Notes: a model not told the origin generated them from the letters alone. A DNA stretch of 64,000 bases from Begonia masoniana (GCA_022432975.1 CM039508.1:51363646-51427645), one strand, 5' to 3'. Shown: positions 34,301-47,463, counted from the stretch's first letter. Numbers and translations are program-made.

Positions 34301-36573
34301 AAATTTTTTATATTTTTTGTTCGAGATCAATTTCACTCGTCTTAACTTAATTTTTGTGTAATTCATTGTCACTCGGACGAATGTAAAGTTTTAGTCGATG
34401 ATTGATCGAATCGTCGTTAAAACTCAAAGTGGTATACTGGTGAATTTTAAGTTAACTCGTGAAATCGTAGAAATACCATGAAATTTTTCATCGTTTTCGA
34501 AAATTTACTTAATATATATTTTATATTTATTATATATTAAATAACATAAGATTAATTAATTATAAATTTAATTTAAAAAATAAATATAAAAAAAATAACT
34601 TCTTTTTCCTTCCTCTCTCATTTTTCTCTCTCCATCGTTGTCATTCTCTTCTCTCTTGTTCATTTCTCGACAGACACTTTCAAAGGTTTGTTGGAGTTTC
34701 ATTAGGTGCTCGACACCTACACCATAAATCAATAATAGATCACGTTTCAAAATCCGATTTAGTATATTATCCGTCGATTTTGGTCGAGTCGTTGGAAGAA
34801 CGAAATCTGAAAAAATTTCGCCGAAAAAGTTTTGGCTGAAACTTTAAATGTTCGTCGGCAATGATTTTGATCTTCAATCTCGACGTTTGACCCAGCATTG
34901 GAAAGCCGTCGACGAGGAGAATCATTTATACAAAAATATGGCTCAAAACGGTTTCCGGATCAGTCTTTGAAGCTTCGTCGGAAAATCAAAATCCACTGCT
35001 ATAAAAGTAGATCCTGACCTATCTAGCCATCATTTCATAAAACTGATGCACCATTGGATTAAGGACCTTGAAACCTTTAAGACCAAACACCCTTTTTGTT
35101 CTGATCCACCACCGTTAATCATTCACTGTAAACGTCGCCGTCGTTGTCGTCAAACAGTCATCTTGGACAGTCATGACTGTCAAAGTCGAAGATGATGATT
35201 GACGCTGATGTCAGCATGATGTGACACTTATGTCAGCATGATGTGGCATTCACTTTGCTAAATGGCATTCACTTTGACCCTTGACTTTACCTTTTAACTT
35301 TTATTTTTTTACAGAAACTTTGATCGTCATTCGTTGAAATTCTATCCCCATCATCTAGTCCATACATCAAGGGTAACGTTTGAAACTTTATTTTTTTGTT
35401 TAGTATTTCAGTTGAAGAACTTTTAAGTTGGATTTATAGATTCTTGGCAGGTGATAAATTCTAGAATCCTAATATTTAAGAACTTTCGGAAGCCGAAAAT
35501 ATAAAATTGGAACTTTTGACTTTTATAGTCGTTGCTCGTATGAATTGGCTGTGTGAAATCTATATTCATTTTTTTTATAGTTTTGGTTCCTAGTCCCCAG
35601 TCATGACTCATATAGTGTTTTGGACTCGTCTAGTGTTTTGGTTGGGATTTTAATGTCGAATTTATTTTAGATTCGGACTATTTTATAGATTTCAATGTCT
35701 ATTCTTGATAGCGCGTTGCAACTGAAATGCACCTTTTATTTTGATCATCTTAGTCGTATAAGCCAAGTTTGATCGACCCATGAAGGGATCTTATTTTCTT
35801 TATGCACATTCGGCCGTTAAAGAATGCGTTTATTTGTGTTAAATAGAGAAATGAGAACATTGACTCTATCGTGTCTTTTGGTGCAAAATCTTAAACATGA
35901 TCATAGTCTTTATTTTAGTAGCTTTAGCGATCATCGAGTATCATTGTTATAAATTTCTATGCATATGACATAGTGGCTCCATTTTCATTTGGAATTTTCA
36001 TGATATAGAGTAGGACCTAGTTTACTTATATACCACACTATAATAGAAGGTTTTAATGTTTGCACAACTGTTTGTTTACCAAAATTATTTTTATGAAAAT
36101 GTTTTATACTTGGTCTGCTCTCACGTTTTCTTAATTTCATTATTGAAGTAAAACTTTGTCCATACTAAGTTAAATGCTTATTTCAAAAAACTTTCCATTT
36201 TTTCCAAGTAAGATTCGTAAAGACTGAAGGTAGGTGTTAGTGGAATAAGATTTTTTTTCTTTTCTTTCCTTCCATCTTGATTGATATTTTTTTTCTCGTT
36301 GAGATTTACTCTATTTATTTTCTTCTCTCAGATTGGTCTGTAACTCTATATATGAGCGTCACTCATTTTATTTACTAATTGGATTATATTGGTTGTACTA
36401 TCTTATAATCTTGTGATCGTTATGTGAACTCTAACCCATTTTGTGTGGGCTAGGACTCAATCTATGTTTATATCTTCTGCTGTAAATCGAGTCTTGGATT
36501 GAGCCTTCAGGTCCTCTACGAGAATCGAGTCATTTGACCCAACATTTTTGTCAAGCCCCGCCTCTAGGTCGTG
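34300..36573 (+). mobile_element. Family F gypsy-like LTR, best copy
   Basis: Ends CTCTAGGTCGTGACA at 36573, a typical LTR terminus. The last 210 bp match the reverse complement of 53747-53960. Blocks shared with the copies at 9940, 17541 and 23490 lie between 35760 and 36500. A pyrimidine/purine-rich leader-like zone is at 34590-34670. The left end is not fixed and there is no reading frame. Confidence 0.6.
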
Positions 36574-36947
36574 ACAAATTAGTTAAGATACAAAAAGTTA
36601 GTATTTGCTATACTTTTTTGTTACTTTACCTTAGTAGACTACTAGTTCAATCTACACTTCTCTTGCCGACGCTTTGGTTGACAGTTTGATGTTTTGAACC
36701 TCTGCTTGAAACAAAGAGTTTAAGGCGTCGACCTCTATGAGGGGTTGGTCGACACCTTGTAAGTGTCGACCACTTTGGAGACTGGTTGACAACAAGGTCG
36801 ACCTCTGAGCAACCCAAGAGTCTCAAGTGTTGATCGCTTGTCGACCAGATGGAAAACTCGAGAGAACAGGTTTCGACTGCTATGGACGGAGGTCAACCCA
36901 TGGAGACCCGAGAGGATCAAAGGGTTAACCCTTGCTTTAGGTCTGTC
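36574..36947. other. Spacer rich in GTCGAC words
   Basis: Contains several GTCGACC/GGTCGAC motifs (36727-36845) whose pattern resumes after the solo LTR (39439-39490), showing that the LTR split one older sequence. Identity unknown. Confidence 0.45.
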
Positions 36948-38101
36948 TGTAATATCCGGCTTGTACGGATTTTTGGATATATTATATCATATTCATATTT
37001 TGTTATATAATGACATTTTTTGTAAATATGTCAAATCATGTCCGATTTACGAAAAGAAAGCGTCATTACGATCCAAATGGCTAATTGGAATTTTAAGGAA
37101 AGTTTGGAAATTTTTGGGATAGTAACACTACATTCCGAGTAATTATGACTATCGTAAAGTAAATGACGTTTCAATAAAAATAGTAAACGGGGTCCAAATT
37201 GCGAACGGACAGTTCCGGTAAATCCCAAATAATAAGTTGGGCTTGTTGGTAAAATATGGAAATTTGGAAAAGTCGAATAGCTGGACGATTAACGAACCGA
37301 AAGAAGAAATCTATATAAAAACTAAAGAAGGACAAAATGGTAATTAGTAAAGTTAAAAGTTTTAATTAAAAACAAACTTTTCCTCCTCCTCTCAGCACTT
37401 ACGAAAAATCAGAACCTCCTCTCTGTTTCTCCCTTTTCTCCCTCGCGACTCCTCTCTGCCAGCCGACGCAGAGCTCCATTCCGATCCGATTTTCATCCCG
37501 TTCGTTCCGTTGTCTTCACGTGTTCTCCTTCAATCGCAACTCTCGGTATGTCTCTGTAGTTATTGAGCGTTAAAAACTCGATTTTCGTAGAGTTATGCTT
37601 TTAGGTCATTCGTTTAGGTTTTCGATAAAAACGAGATTTATGATCCGAAATCTATAGATTTGCTATGTTTAAGTAAATAAAGGACGTATTGAACATTATT
37701 GGACGAAGTTAAACCGATTTAGGAAAAATGTTAGAATTTGAGAAATTCGAGAATTTAGGATAAACTCGTTTTAATGATAAACGTTGTAAATTGTTTAGGT
37801 AAACAGTGCTCGTGGACGAAGCTAGGATTGCAGCGTGCACGAGGTAAGTTCTCGTGATTCCTTTCCGGCCGATTGGCCTACACCGTGCTTCGAAGTCGTT
37901 TTCGAGGATTTTGATGACGCGCTAGTTTATATTGCTTCGGTTGGGTAGTTAGGTTTAATTGTTTCGTAGGTTAGGTTTCCTTTTACAGTCTTGATGGTAC
38001 GTATGCTGAGTATTTAAATTATGTTATGAACTGTTCATGCATCACGTGTTTTAAAAGAAAAGCATGAAAATGAATTTCCGCACGATGTTTTTAACTTGGC
38101 G

Positions 38102-38263
38102 ATGTGGCCTGGAGAGGGGCAGGACCTACTGTGGAGGCCGATTACGGGCTGGTCACTGTACCACATCTATTATGTACTCACAATGTGGCCTGGAGAGGGG
38201 CGGGACCTACTGTGGAGGCCGACTACGGGCTGGTCACAGTACCACATTTATTATGCACTCATA
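38102..38263. repeat. 81-bp tandem pair inside the solo LTR
   Basis: ATGTGGCCTGGAGAGGGG starts both units (38102 and 38183). The units are nearly identical and GC-rich compared with the surroundings. Confidence 0.9.
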
Positions 38264-39073
38264 CGATGGTTATGCGAGGTGGGGCTCAGGCACGGCTGTA
38301 CGTGTTGTAAGCGTGTACCCCCCTCTTCTAACTGGAAAGAGTAGTCCGCCCGCTGGATGTGCTCTCTCTAGTTAGGAGGATTAGATCTCGGTGATCCCTA
38401 ATGAATAAGTAAAGAAAATGCTGCATGATTTCTGAACTCACACGCATAGCATAGCATGTAGTTGCATTTACTAGAGCTTACTGAGATTTTTATCTCATAG
38501 TGTGTTATGTATGGTGTAGGTGACTTAGACATCGAGGTACCAGGTGAGGACGATGTCCCTCCACCTGAGGCATGAGTCCAGTTGATCGAGGGTGGCTGCG
38601 GTGGTGTGCTGGCGCAGTCGAGGCTTCACCGACCCGTGGGGAGTATGTATAGATTTTGAGGGTCTTGTTGGGGGTATTTTGGGGATAATTGATAGAATAT
38701 GTATAGGATGTTTATCGTTTTGAAATTCTGGAACTGTTTGGGTTTAATTGTATTTAACGTTATATAGATATGTTTTGATTTAACTGTATTTAAACGTTAT
38801 GAAAATGTTTTGAAATGTTTTAGGTTGTTACGGATTAGTCCGAGTTTTAGATATATCCACGCAGTTGGATTTCGCAAAGTCCGCTGTGAATTGGCGGAAT
38901 TTAGAATATATTTTGATTGAGTTAGGTTCATAAAAATCGGATAAATGTTGAAGTGTTTAGGGTTATAGAAGTGGTGAAGTTGCTCTCTGGAATCACGTTC
39001 CAGAGAGGTGAAATTGATGAAGTGTTGAAGGAGTAGTGTTGAAGTGAAGTAGAGATCGCTGCATTTGTAGGCA

Positions 39074-39209
39074 GCGATCGATCTCTGCTGCAGAGCAGAG
39101 ATCGATCGCCGCCCTTGCAAGCAGCTGCAACGATCGATCTCTGCAGCTGCAGAGATCGATCGCTGGCTTAATACAGCGATCGATCTCTGCAGTTGCAGAG
39201 ATCGATCGC
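39074..39209. repeat. Array of three palindromes in the solo LTR
   Basis: Palindromes at 39074-39109, 39131-39162 and 39176-39209 share the half-site CGATCGATCTCTGC and its inverse. The middle one, 32 bp, is perfect; the outer ones have small central differences. Each can form a hairpin or cruciform. Confidence 0.93.
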
Positions 39210-39443
39210 CGCCCTCATTTTGTCAGGCAGACCATTTTGCCCTCCCAACTTTCTGAATAAGTTTTAATAATTTTTATTAAAGTTTTAAGTTTTTATTAAA
39301 TGGTTTTATAATGGTTTTAAATGATTTTGAGTTCCGATTTCGATTTCGGTTTAGTTCCGCCTAGAGTTTAATTAAAGATATTGGGATAAAAAAAAAATAT
39401 ATTACGGGAAATACGGGTACAGTATTAGGGTCGTTACACTGTC

Positions 39444-42400
39444 GACCCATGCTGGATCCAGTCGGCTGCCTGTAGGTTTTGGCCGACTGTGCGGACCTTA
39501 AATTTGCACCGAGGTGAAGTTCACTGTCATTTATAATGTTTCTGGATTGGGTTCGTAGTTCTGGTATAAAACCCATCCATGTCTTCATTTTGTGTTGAAT
39601 ATAATATTCATGACTTTGGTTTTTTTTAGACTCAAACGAATTTGTGGATTTTGACCAAAGTCAGAGGTTGTCGCTCTTGTGCATTAGAAGAATAGAAGGA
39701 TAGTTATCGTTGAAGTAGAGATTTTATGTATTCTGCGTTGCATTATTTTCAAATAGTTTATTGGCACAAATTACTAAACAAAAACTAGACATGTTAATCC
39801 TACTATCGACAAACAGACTAAAATGAAATTAAGCTACTAATACTAATTGAGAGGCAGCTCTATAAAGTTAAACTTTTAAATCAGATCAATCCACATTAAT
39901 ATCAGCATGAATACAGTCAGATAGTGTAATTAACATTAGTTTTGTACATACGCTCCCAAACTTAAATTGGACATTGTCCCCAACGTTCAAATACAACAAG
40001 AGAAAAGAACCAAAAGGGTTGGTGTACCAGGATGACCATACCTCACGCATCAGTAGAATCCCGAACATCTTCATCGTCAACTGTTCTTAAAAAGGATAGG
40101 AAATGATAAGGAGGTAGGTATGAGAGCATTAAAGGGAAGCTATTTGAGACTAAGCACATCTTGGAAATGATGCCTCTGAAGTGTAGGGTCAATAGAAGCC
40201 CGTGAGCCAGCATGCCCTTCATCAACTACATTGAATTGCATGGCCCAAGCATGCATTGCAGCCATCCCCATCTTTAGATGCTCCAATCGAGCATCAATTG
40301 ACATAGCCCAACTCATGGGTACAGTGGACTGTACTCACAGAATGCTTCTCAGAGTGCTTCGAGACCAACTGAATAGACAGAATTACCGTCTTCCTTGTAA
40401 TCTATAGCTATTAAAATTTGTTTGTTGTTGCACTATCAATTGCCATACATTTTCCGCACACCATTGCATGAATGAACTCAACAATTATTATATTTTCTTT
40501 CATTTCTTTGAGAGTGATTTTGTTTGTGAGACATTATTTTCATTTTATTTCATTTCATTTCAGAGTATTATTTTATTTCACACGTATTATTATATTTGAA
40601 AATTTTATTGTTACATTATCTTATATTCATTGTTGGATCTAGTTTTCATTCAATTCATGACTCTAATTTTCATATTTAACTATTTAAGTCTTGTTGTAAG
40701 GTTATTAAGTTCTTTTGAGAGTAAGATGGTTTGATGCTCTTACGGGTCAAGTCGTTTCCACTTCTGCCGCAACAACCTCTTTCAAATAGTGACAAACTGT
40801 GATATGCCACGAGATCGAATCATCCACTGTCAAACATGGAAATTTTCTAACCTTGTTTCTAGTATTTATTGTTGTAGGTGGAAATGAATTGAGATGGTTT
40901 CAAAAAATCACTTACAACAAGTCATCATCCTCTTATATTTTGGAGTCCTTTAAGATAAAGAATAAATGGAAGAGCAAGCACAAGTTTAAAAGATTCATCA
41001 AACATTCCAAAATTTACGACAATCTCACCTCCATGGATAGTATAAAACTAGTACAAAAACCTCGCACTCATGAGATTAGAAATTTAAGGCTGAGGTGAGC
41101 TACTCTAATATTAACTCTAATTCGTCGGCTTGATTCTCTAATTTCCTTTAAGAATGGTTGACTTTCTCTTTTTTGGCGTATTTTGTGGACTTAACGTCTT
41201 GTATCAAAAAGTATGTAGTTCACTTCTCTAGTTTTTTGAAACGGAATCTTACGTTTAAAACAAAGTTTGTTTAGTGGTTCAAATGTTCCTTAGACTGAGA
41301 GAATCATTCTTGCAATAAAAGTCTGGGCTTGCTTTATGGACCTGAAGCCCAATCTTGTCTATGCTCAAAGTTAATATTTCTAAAAGCCAATGATGAAGTG
41401 TGACATGTGCTCCAAATATTTCCTTTGCTAGTGCTAATTAATAAACAAGAAGGATGGTCATTTCATTTATATTATTTAAATTTTGTGTTTGTAAGTGAAA
41501 CTTCTTAGTTTTTCGACAAGGGCTTGTTAGCCGATTGTGTGCACCTTAATGGAGTCATTTTAGTCTTCACTTTTAAGGGCTCTTACCCAAGTTGGTAGGG
41601 TTTAAATACCCATTATGCTGTTGTTGCAGCTAGCCAACTTTGGATAATTGAAATTTTTTTTTCCTTGTTTGGAACACTTTCCATTCAAGCATAAACCAAT
41701 TCAGTTGTTAGCATCCGATTGTTGAGTGTAAAAAAGGTGAGAGCTTCCTCTTTTAAGAGAGTCATAGAAGTCAATAGGCACGATCTCGATGTCTATTCAG
41801 AACAGCATGTAACCCTCATACTATAAATTCCTTTCCACAACGACTCTGTCTATAATTTTTGGAGGAAGTCATCTCACTTACAAAGAGAGAAGCTGTCCAA
41901 AAATTACGTTAAGAGGACCTAAGTTGACAAAGTTATTATCTTCTCAAAATTTGCCTTCGATTCTTTCAAGAGGTATCTCCGATGACCAAAATTTTTTTTG
42001 TCATATCTTTCAATTACCAACGAATTAAAACCGTCCCAAGACAGTGCCCTTTTTCTGCCATAGAATCCGGTTTTTCTGCAGTTAGTCATCCTCTCTCTTT
42101 TGGTGGCGATTCAATCCGCGTACACATGAAATATCACACTTTATTAGACAACAAGCGTGACCAACTCTCACTTGTAATTCTTAAAGGTTCTTAAAAAACA
42201 AGGCTGTATTTGTTAAGGTTTATTAGTGATTTATTTAAAAAAAAAAATTGACTATCCAGATGTATTTGACACCTAACTTTATGGAATAATATGAAATTTA
42301 TCCTAAATAATAGTATCATAAAACTATAGATCATTATTTTAGTTAGAAATAAACTAAAACCATACACTATAATATACAACTTGAAATTATCACAAGTTTA

Positions 42401-42700
42401 TATGCGATAACATACCATTAGGCTCGGATAATTTGCTTCATTATTGACTCTCTTTTTTTTGCTACACCTGTTAAAAATGATGAATCAGATTTTTTTTGAG
42501 TAATACTACGTTTATTTTTTATTCTACCCGTTTAAAATACTACATCAAACAATAATTATTATAATTAAAGTATAATTAATGTAATAAATTATAAATAATA
42601 AATTATTATTATTTAACGTGTTATCAAATATTTTAATAGAATAAAATAAAAGAATAAACTTAAAATTATTTAATTATTTTTAATGATGCTATTTTCATCT
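39444..42700. other. Intergenic DNA with unassigned remnants
   Basis: No gene recognised with confidence. A short open frame on the minus strand at 40140-40316 (58 aa, starting MSWAMSIDARLEH) is described in the findings. The stretch at 40700-40780 has a CTTCTGCCGCAACA-type block reminiscent of family F LTR ends. The rest, including an unconserved 99-codon frame at 40799, shows nothing I can name. Confidence 0.4.
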
Positions 42701-42730
42701 TACGAATGCAATCGTCATGATTACCGCCAT

Positions 42731-42737
42731 TATAAAA
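42731..42737 (+). promoter_or_regulatory. TATA-like box of the plastid-protein gene
   Basis: TATAAAA about 57 bp upstream of the ATG at 42788, which would give a leader of roughly 25 nt. Confidence 0.45.
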
Positions 42738-42787
42738 CGTTTTTGAATGGATAATGTTGCAGACAGAGCAAAAAGCAAGCTCCATTA

Positions 42788-44399
42788 ATGGCGGCCTCTC
42801 TTAGCACAGGACTCGCCACCACCGTCTTACTCCACCAAAAGAGTCAGACGTCTACCCGTTACAGACCCAATTACATTTCTTGTGTTTGGGTATAGTTCTT
42901 TAAATCAAGCTCTCATTTTTATACAGTTCCTTTTCTGAATTTCAAATTTCAGGATCCGGAAGGACTTTTCAAAGGACCGGCGAAGACGGGACACATCGCT
43001 CGCCTGGAGTTTCAGAGGCGGCTAGAGAAGGACGCCGACGCCCGCGAAGCCTTCGAGCGGCAAGTTCGGGAAGAGAAAGAGCGTCGAAAAACTCTACGAG
43101 AAGTAAAATCTGAGGATGGGGTTTCGATTTGAATCTATTTTTGTTGTTTTGATTCTAATTGTGCTACTGTTTGATGCCTTAGTCGCGAGATATTCCTGAT
43201 AGCGCAGAGGAGCTGGTCGAGTATTTTCTCGACACGGAAGCTCGGGAGATTGAGTTTGAGATTGCAAGGATGAGGGGACGGTGAGTTTTCCTCTCTTTCT
43301 TCTTTCTTTTCTTCATCTGAAAGATTAGAATATCATTTTAAATTATCTCCTTCATCTCAACCCCCGATTTCATCTGTTTCATCTTCCTTGAGAAAACATT
43401 GCATTGTTTGAATTTGCAGCATATTGCATATAGGTAGTCTCTTGCTGATTATACTGCTGCCTTTATCCTAATATTACCTTGTTGTCGGACAATTGTGCCA
43501 TAACATTTAAAAATTGACAGACTAAACGAGGAATTCTTTTCCCACCTTAAATTTGAGCTGGGACAGCTCCGGTTCGCCGTTTCGAAAACCGAGGTTCAAT
43601 CTTCAACTTATGAATTTGTATTAAATCACGTACAAGGCATTACTTTTATGGAGTTTGATTTTTGTTCTTCAATGGGTTTACAGGCAACGGAAGAAAGATT
43701 GATTGAGCTAGAAGCATTGCAGAAGGCACTAATGGAAGGGATAGGTCTGTCTCCATCATCCCTGTTCCTAGAAACTTTCACTTGAAACCCTTCATGAGAA
43801 ATTTCACATTCTTTTTGCAGAAGCCTATGATAAAATGCAATTTGATCTTGTAACTGCAAAAAAAAGCCTGACCAAGATTTTGACATCAAAAGATGTGAAA
43901 GCAACCGTAAGTGCTTGTTCTTTATCTGATCTGTCTCTCAAATACCGTACCAAAAAGAGGAGAACGAGCTTAATAGATCTCATGTTTTCTTTGTTCACTA
44001 AGCATATTTTGTTTTGAGTATTTTAGTTGCTGGATATGGTGGCAAGCAATGAGCTTAATAGATCTCTACTGGCCCTTCTTGATGAAAACATAGCTAGTGC
44101 ACAGATTGGTAATCAGGTACGTACGAGCTATAATTTTTAACCATGCAAAAGAGTCTATCTTTCTTTACTGTTAATGTTTGCAAATCCATTCACAACTGGT
44201 CTGAAGACGAATCTTGTTGTCTGGGATGATACTCTTTTGTTCATACAGAACAGAAAACGCTAATGTTAGACGGAGTGATGACGATAAATGCGAGTTCGAG
44301 TGAATGCTTGTCATTAACTTCATCTCCTACTTGCAGAAGGAAGCTGCTGCTTTCATGGAGAAGGTTCGAGGGGCTGTTCTGAAGTACATGACGGTATAG
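42788..44399 (+). CDS. Conserved plant protein of unknown function, probably plastid-targeted
   Basis: Eight exons: 42788-42889, 42953-43102, 43183-43280, 43521-43593, 43684-43744, 43821-43906, 44027-44116 and 44337-44399. All introns are GT-AG and the exons join to 241 codons with stop (240 aa). The first 30 or so residues (MAASLSTGLATTVLLHQKS...) are rich in Ser/Thr and basic residues without acids, as in a chloroplast transit peptide. The mature part opens DPEGLFKGPAKTGHIARLEF, followed by a highly charged helical stretch (RRLEKDADAREAFERQVREE) likely to form a coiled coil. Then come PDSAEELVEYFLDTEAREIE, LNEEFFSHLKFELGQLRFAV, LTKILTSKDVKAT and LNRSLLALLDENI, ending GAVLKYMTV. I recognise this as a family present across land plants but know no assigned function. 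No catalytic motif or membrane segment is visible; a scaffold or assembly role is only a guess. Confidence 0.88.
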
Positions 44400-47300
44400 T
44401 GATTATGCAAAATGTAGAAGAATTTAATTTATACTTTCTTTATAAAATTCACTACGTTCATGATTAATATCCAATTCAATTTATGATTATCATATTCTTC
44501 TATGTGTAGAATTTAATCGATCCATGACCCACTCATTTCTCAATCTTATACTCAACTACAAGTAGTGAGTATGAAATGAAACTCTCACACACTACTTATG
44601 TCATGATAATTGAATTAATGCGAGTGTGTGCTCTTCATATTATTTATTTGATCTCATGTTTATCAAGTAACATATTAACATGTTATGTGAATGTCCATAT
44701 GTGTAATCCATATTGACAGATAATGTAAATGTCAATATACATGATCAATAATCCCAATGTGTAATGTCTTACACATACGTACATCCTACTTATTATTTCA
44801 CAGTAGCGCCTGCACGTCATAATATAATCCTACAGACTATTACACTCTTCTTCTATTTTTTGACTTTACACACGTCATGCAGTACATAGTTGAAGAGATA
44901 TATATTGAGTTCGAATGTGACCAATCATACCTCTTATAAAATCATTATATATATATATATATATATAATGCATAATTTTAAGTATCATCACTATGCATAT
45001 ATTGAATGCATAATACATACTAATACTATATGTTAAATGAACATGCAAATCTTGTTTATGCAACTATCTAGACACCCTATAATAATGTTCTGAAACTTGT
45101 GAAAACTCAATGCTTCAATCGCTTAAAATCACATTTTAAAGTTTTTGCGGGCAACTACTCCGCAACTTATATTATATTGCATAACTTATATCAATATCTT
45201 TGTTTACATATTATTTTGTTATTTTTATTCGTTTTCTGTCATAGTGTGCGTTCGTATTACCAGAAACAAGTGTAATTTTTCAAAAGTCAATCATCGGCAT
45301 TTCCATTGCAGCCACTTACATTTTCATTGCCTCATATGTCTGCTCTTCAATAACTTATATCAATATCTTTGTTTACATATTATTTTGTTATTTTTATTCG
45401 TTTTCTGTCATAGTGTATGTTCGTATCACCAGAAACAAATATAATTTTTCAAAAGTCAATCATCCACATTTCCTTTGCAGCCACTCGCATATCCATTGCC
45501 TCATATGTCTGCTGTTCAATAGCTCTCCCGAACCTAATTTTTCATTTTAAATATTGCACAATCGGATTTCGTTCTATTTCAAAGAAAATTTTTATTTCCT
45601 CAACAATTCTAGCTTATTTTTCATTCCAAACCAATGGCAAACCCAATTACTTTCTTAATAAAAATTTAATATCATCAAATAAACATTTCTCATTATTTCA
45701 ACTATAATACATACTAAACCATTTTCACGTCTCTAATCAATTGTCCATTTCCAATTATTCCAATTCTCATAGTATGTCAATCAAACTAACATGAACATTT
45801 TTATACTAATTAATTCACAAATTACAGCAAATATATTAAATTTTTCGTATATATTCATAAATCGATAAGGTATAGAGTAACTTAACTAGAATCTCGGTTT
45901 CACTTCAATATTTTTATACTAAACCGTTCCTATCAATGACAGAAACACTTTTCGTGTTAAAAGTTTTCGTCAAAACTCTACGGATCGTTAGATTTTTGCA
46001 TTTTTCTTCTCTTTTTCTTTTTTTCTCTCTCGTGGATCCTTTCTCTCTCTCCCTCTCGACGTTTCTTCTTGTTTATTGCTGCTTCCAGCATTCTTAAATG
46101 AGAATTATCTCATTTATTTTATATTATTATATTATAAAATGCAAAATTATAATTATATCATATTTATCATCTGCAAATTACTATTTTACCATTTAGTTTC
46201 CGTAAATTTACAATAAAACTATGGTTATTAGCCTTTAATCATACTTAGCTTAAACTAACTAATTTGAATTAGTTCTAAGTTAATCATCAATATTAACATA
46301 ATTAATCATGATTAATTAATTTAATTACACCTTAATGGAATGATTAGTCATTAATTATTGTGTTACATGTGGCACCACCTCATTGGTTATCTATTTTATT
46401 ATATGGACACATATTTAAAGATGTTAGAAACATTTTTCCTTCAATGACTTTCTCTGAATTCTTACTTTAAATTTCAATTTAGAGTGATTTATCAAAACAA
46501 TTTAGTTTTACAGCTAATATAAATCGATTAAATTTAAAATTGAATAACTTTTATTTCATATACTCATTTCCTTTTATTTCAAAACCATTCTCTGTATTCA
46601 TGTGTCTAATTTGACACTGTAAATTTTTAGAATTATTTGAGCATAGTAGCATTTGTTATTGAATTTATACTCACATGTGCTTTAATAAATAATTTTTTAC
46701 TTTTATCATAGGAAGTGTTTTATATCACTTTTAATCATATTTAGTTTTTCTAATTGTGATTATTATAGTTAATTTTAACTAGGATCATCACATCCTGAGT
46801 CATGACTTTCGGATTTTCAAAGTTGAGAATATACAATTCACTAACCTGAGCCACATAAATATAAAATTCAAACTACGGGTAATTTACAAGTTTTATTATA
46901 TACAAGAGTTTATCTAAATTTATTTTACACACATGAGTTATACTAACATAAAATACATAAAAAGGATAAAACTAGAATATTCTTATGGGCTTAGCCTTAT
47001 GCAATTGTAATATTTGCCATTTTTCTAGGTAAGTCAAGTTGTTCGAGGTCAACTTATTTCGTGTTGACTTGAATCGTCTTACTTCATTGACATTTAGTCA
47101 TGTATAAATTTTTGGTCAAATCGATCGAACTGTCAGTTTTCGTGTTCCGCGTAGTGAAACTTTGGAAACTTGCTTTGGGTTTTGGTGAATTTCAAGAATT
47201 TTCTTGTAGTTTGGTCATTTTGTATTCATATAACATCCATGATGTCTATTAAGTGCATAGTATAAATTTAGTATACATAGAAATTCAAACCATTGCAACA

Positions 47301-47463
47301 TTTGTATTACATTTCCATCACACATAAAAGGGAGGATGTTTGATATTTTCCTACAATTTTTATCTCTTAAACCTATTTTCTCATACAAACAAATTGGTTT
47401 CTCATTTTTCGTGTTACCTATATCTACAGTTACAAATTTGACCACAAGGTTACAACACATCCG
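44400..47463. other. Intergenic AT-rich DNA
   Basis: Contains a (TA)n run at 44946-44967 and a 169-bp tandem pair (45182-45520), but no recognisable gene. The stretch 45960-46080 resembles, on the minus strand, the purine-rich leaders of the LTRs in this window and may be a decayed LTR. Confidence 0.4.
45182..45520. repeat. 169-bp tandem pair
   Basis: TAACTTATATCAATATCTTTG starts both units (45182 and 45351). Both continue through TTCGTTTTCTGTCATAGTG and CTCATATGTCTGCT. Confidence 0.9.

Larger units (their letters stand above)
36948..39438 (+). mobile_element. Solo LTR, 2.49 kb
   Basis: Starts TGTAATATCCGGC, ends GGTCGTTACA, and is flanked by the exact 5-bp duplication CTGTC (36943-36947 and 39439-39443). 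No primer site, polypurine tract or gag/pol is inside, so it is one LTR left by recombination. A TATA-like CTATATAAAA at 37311-37320 is followed by a pyrimidine-rich leader at 37380-37450. An 81-bp tandem pair and an array of palindromes lie in the 3' half. Long LTRs of this kind are usual for some gypsy lineages. Confidence 0.85.

Noticed and set aside
39074..39209. Rho-independent-type terminator or tRNA cluster
   Set aside because: The palindromes lack T tracts and tRNA boxes, and the context is a plant LTR.
40799..41098. 99-codon + strand frame
   Set aside because: Lys/Ser-rich with no motif that I recognise and no flanking exons; possibly a retroelement remnant but unsupported.
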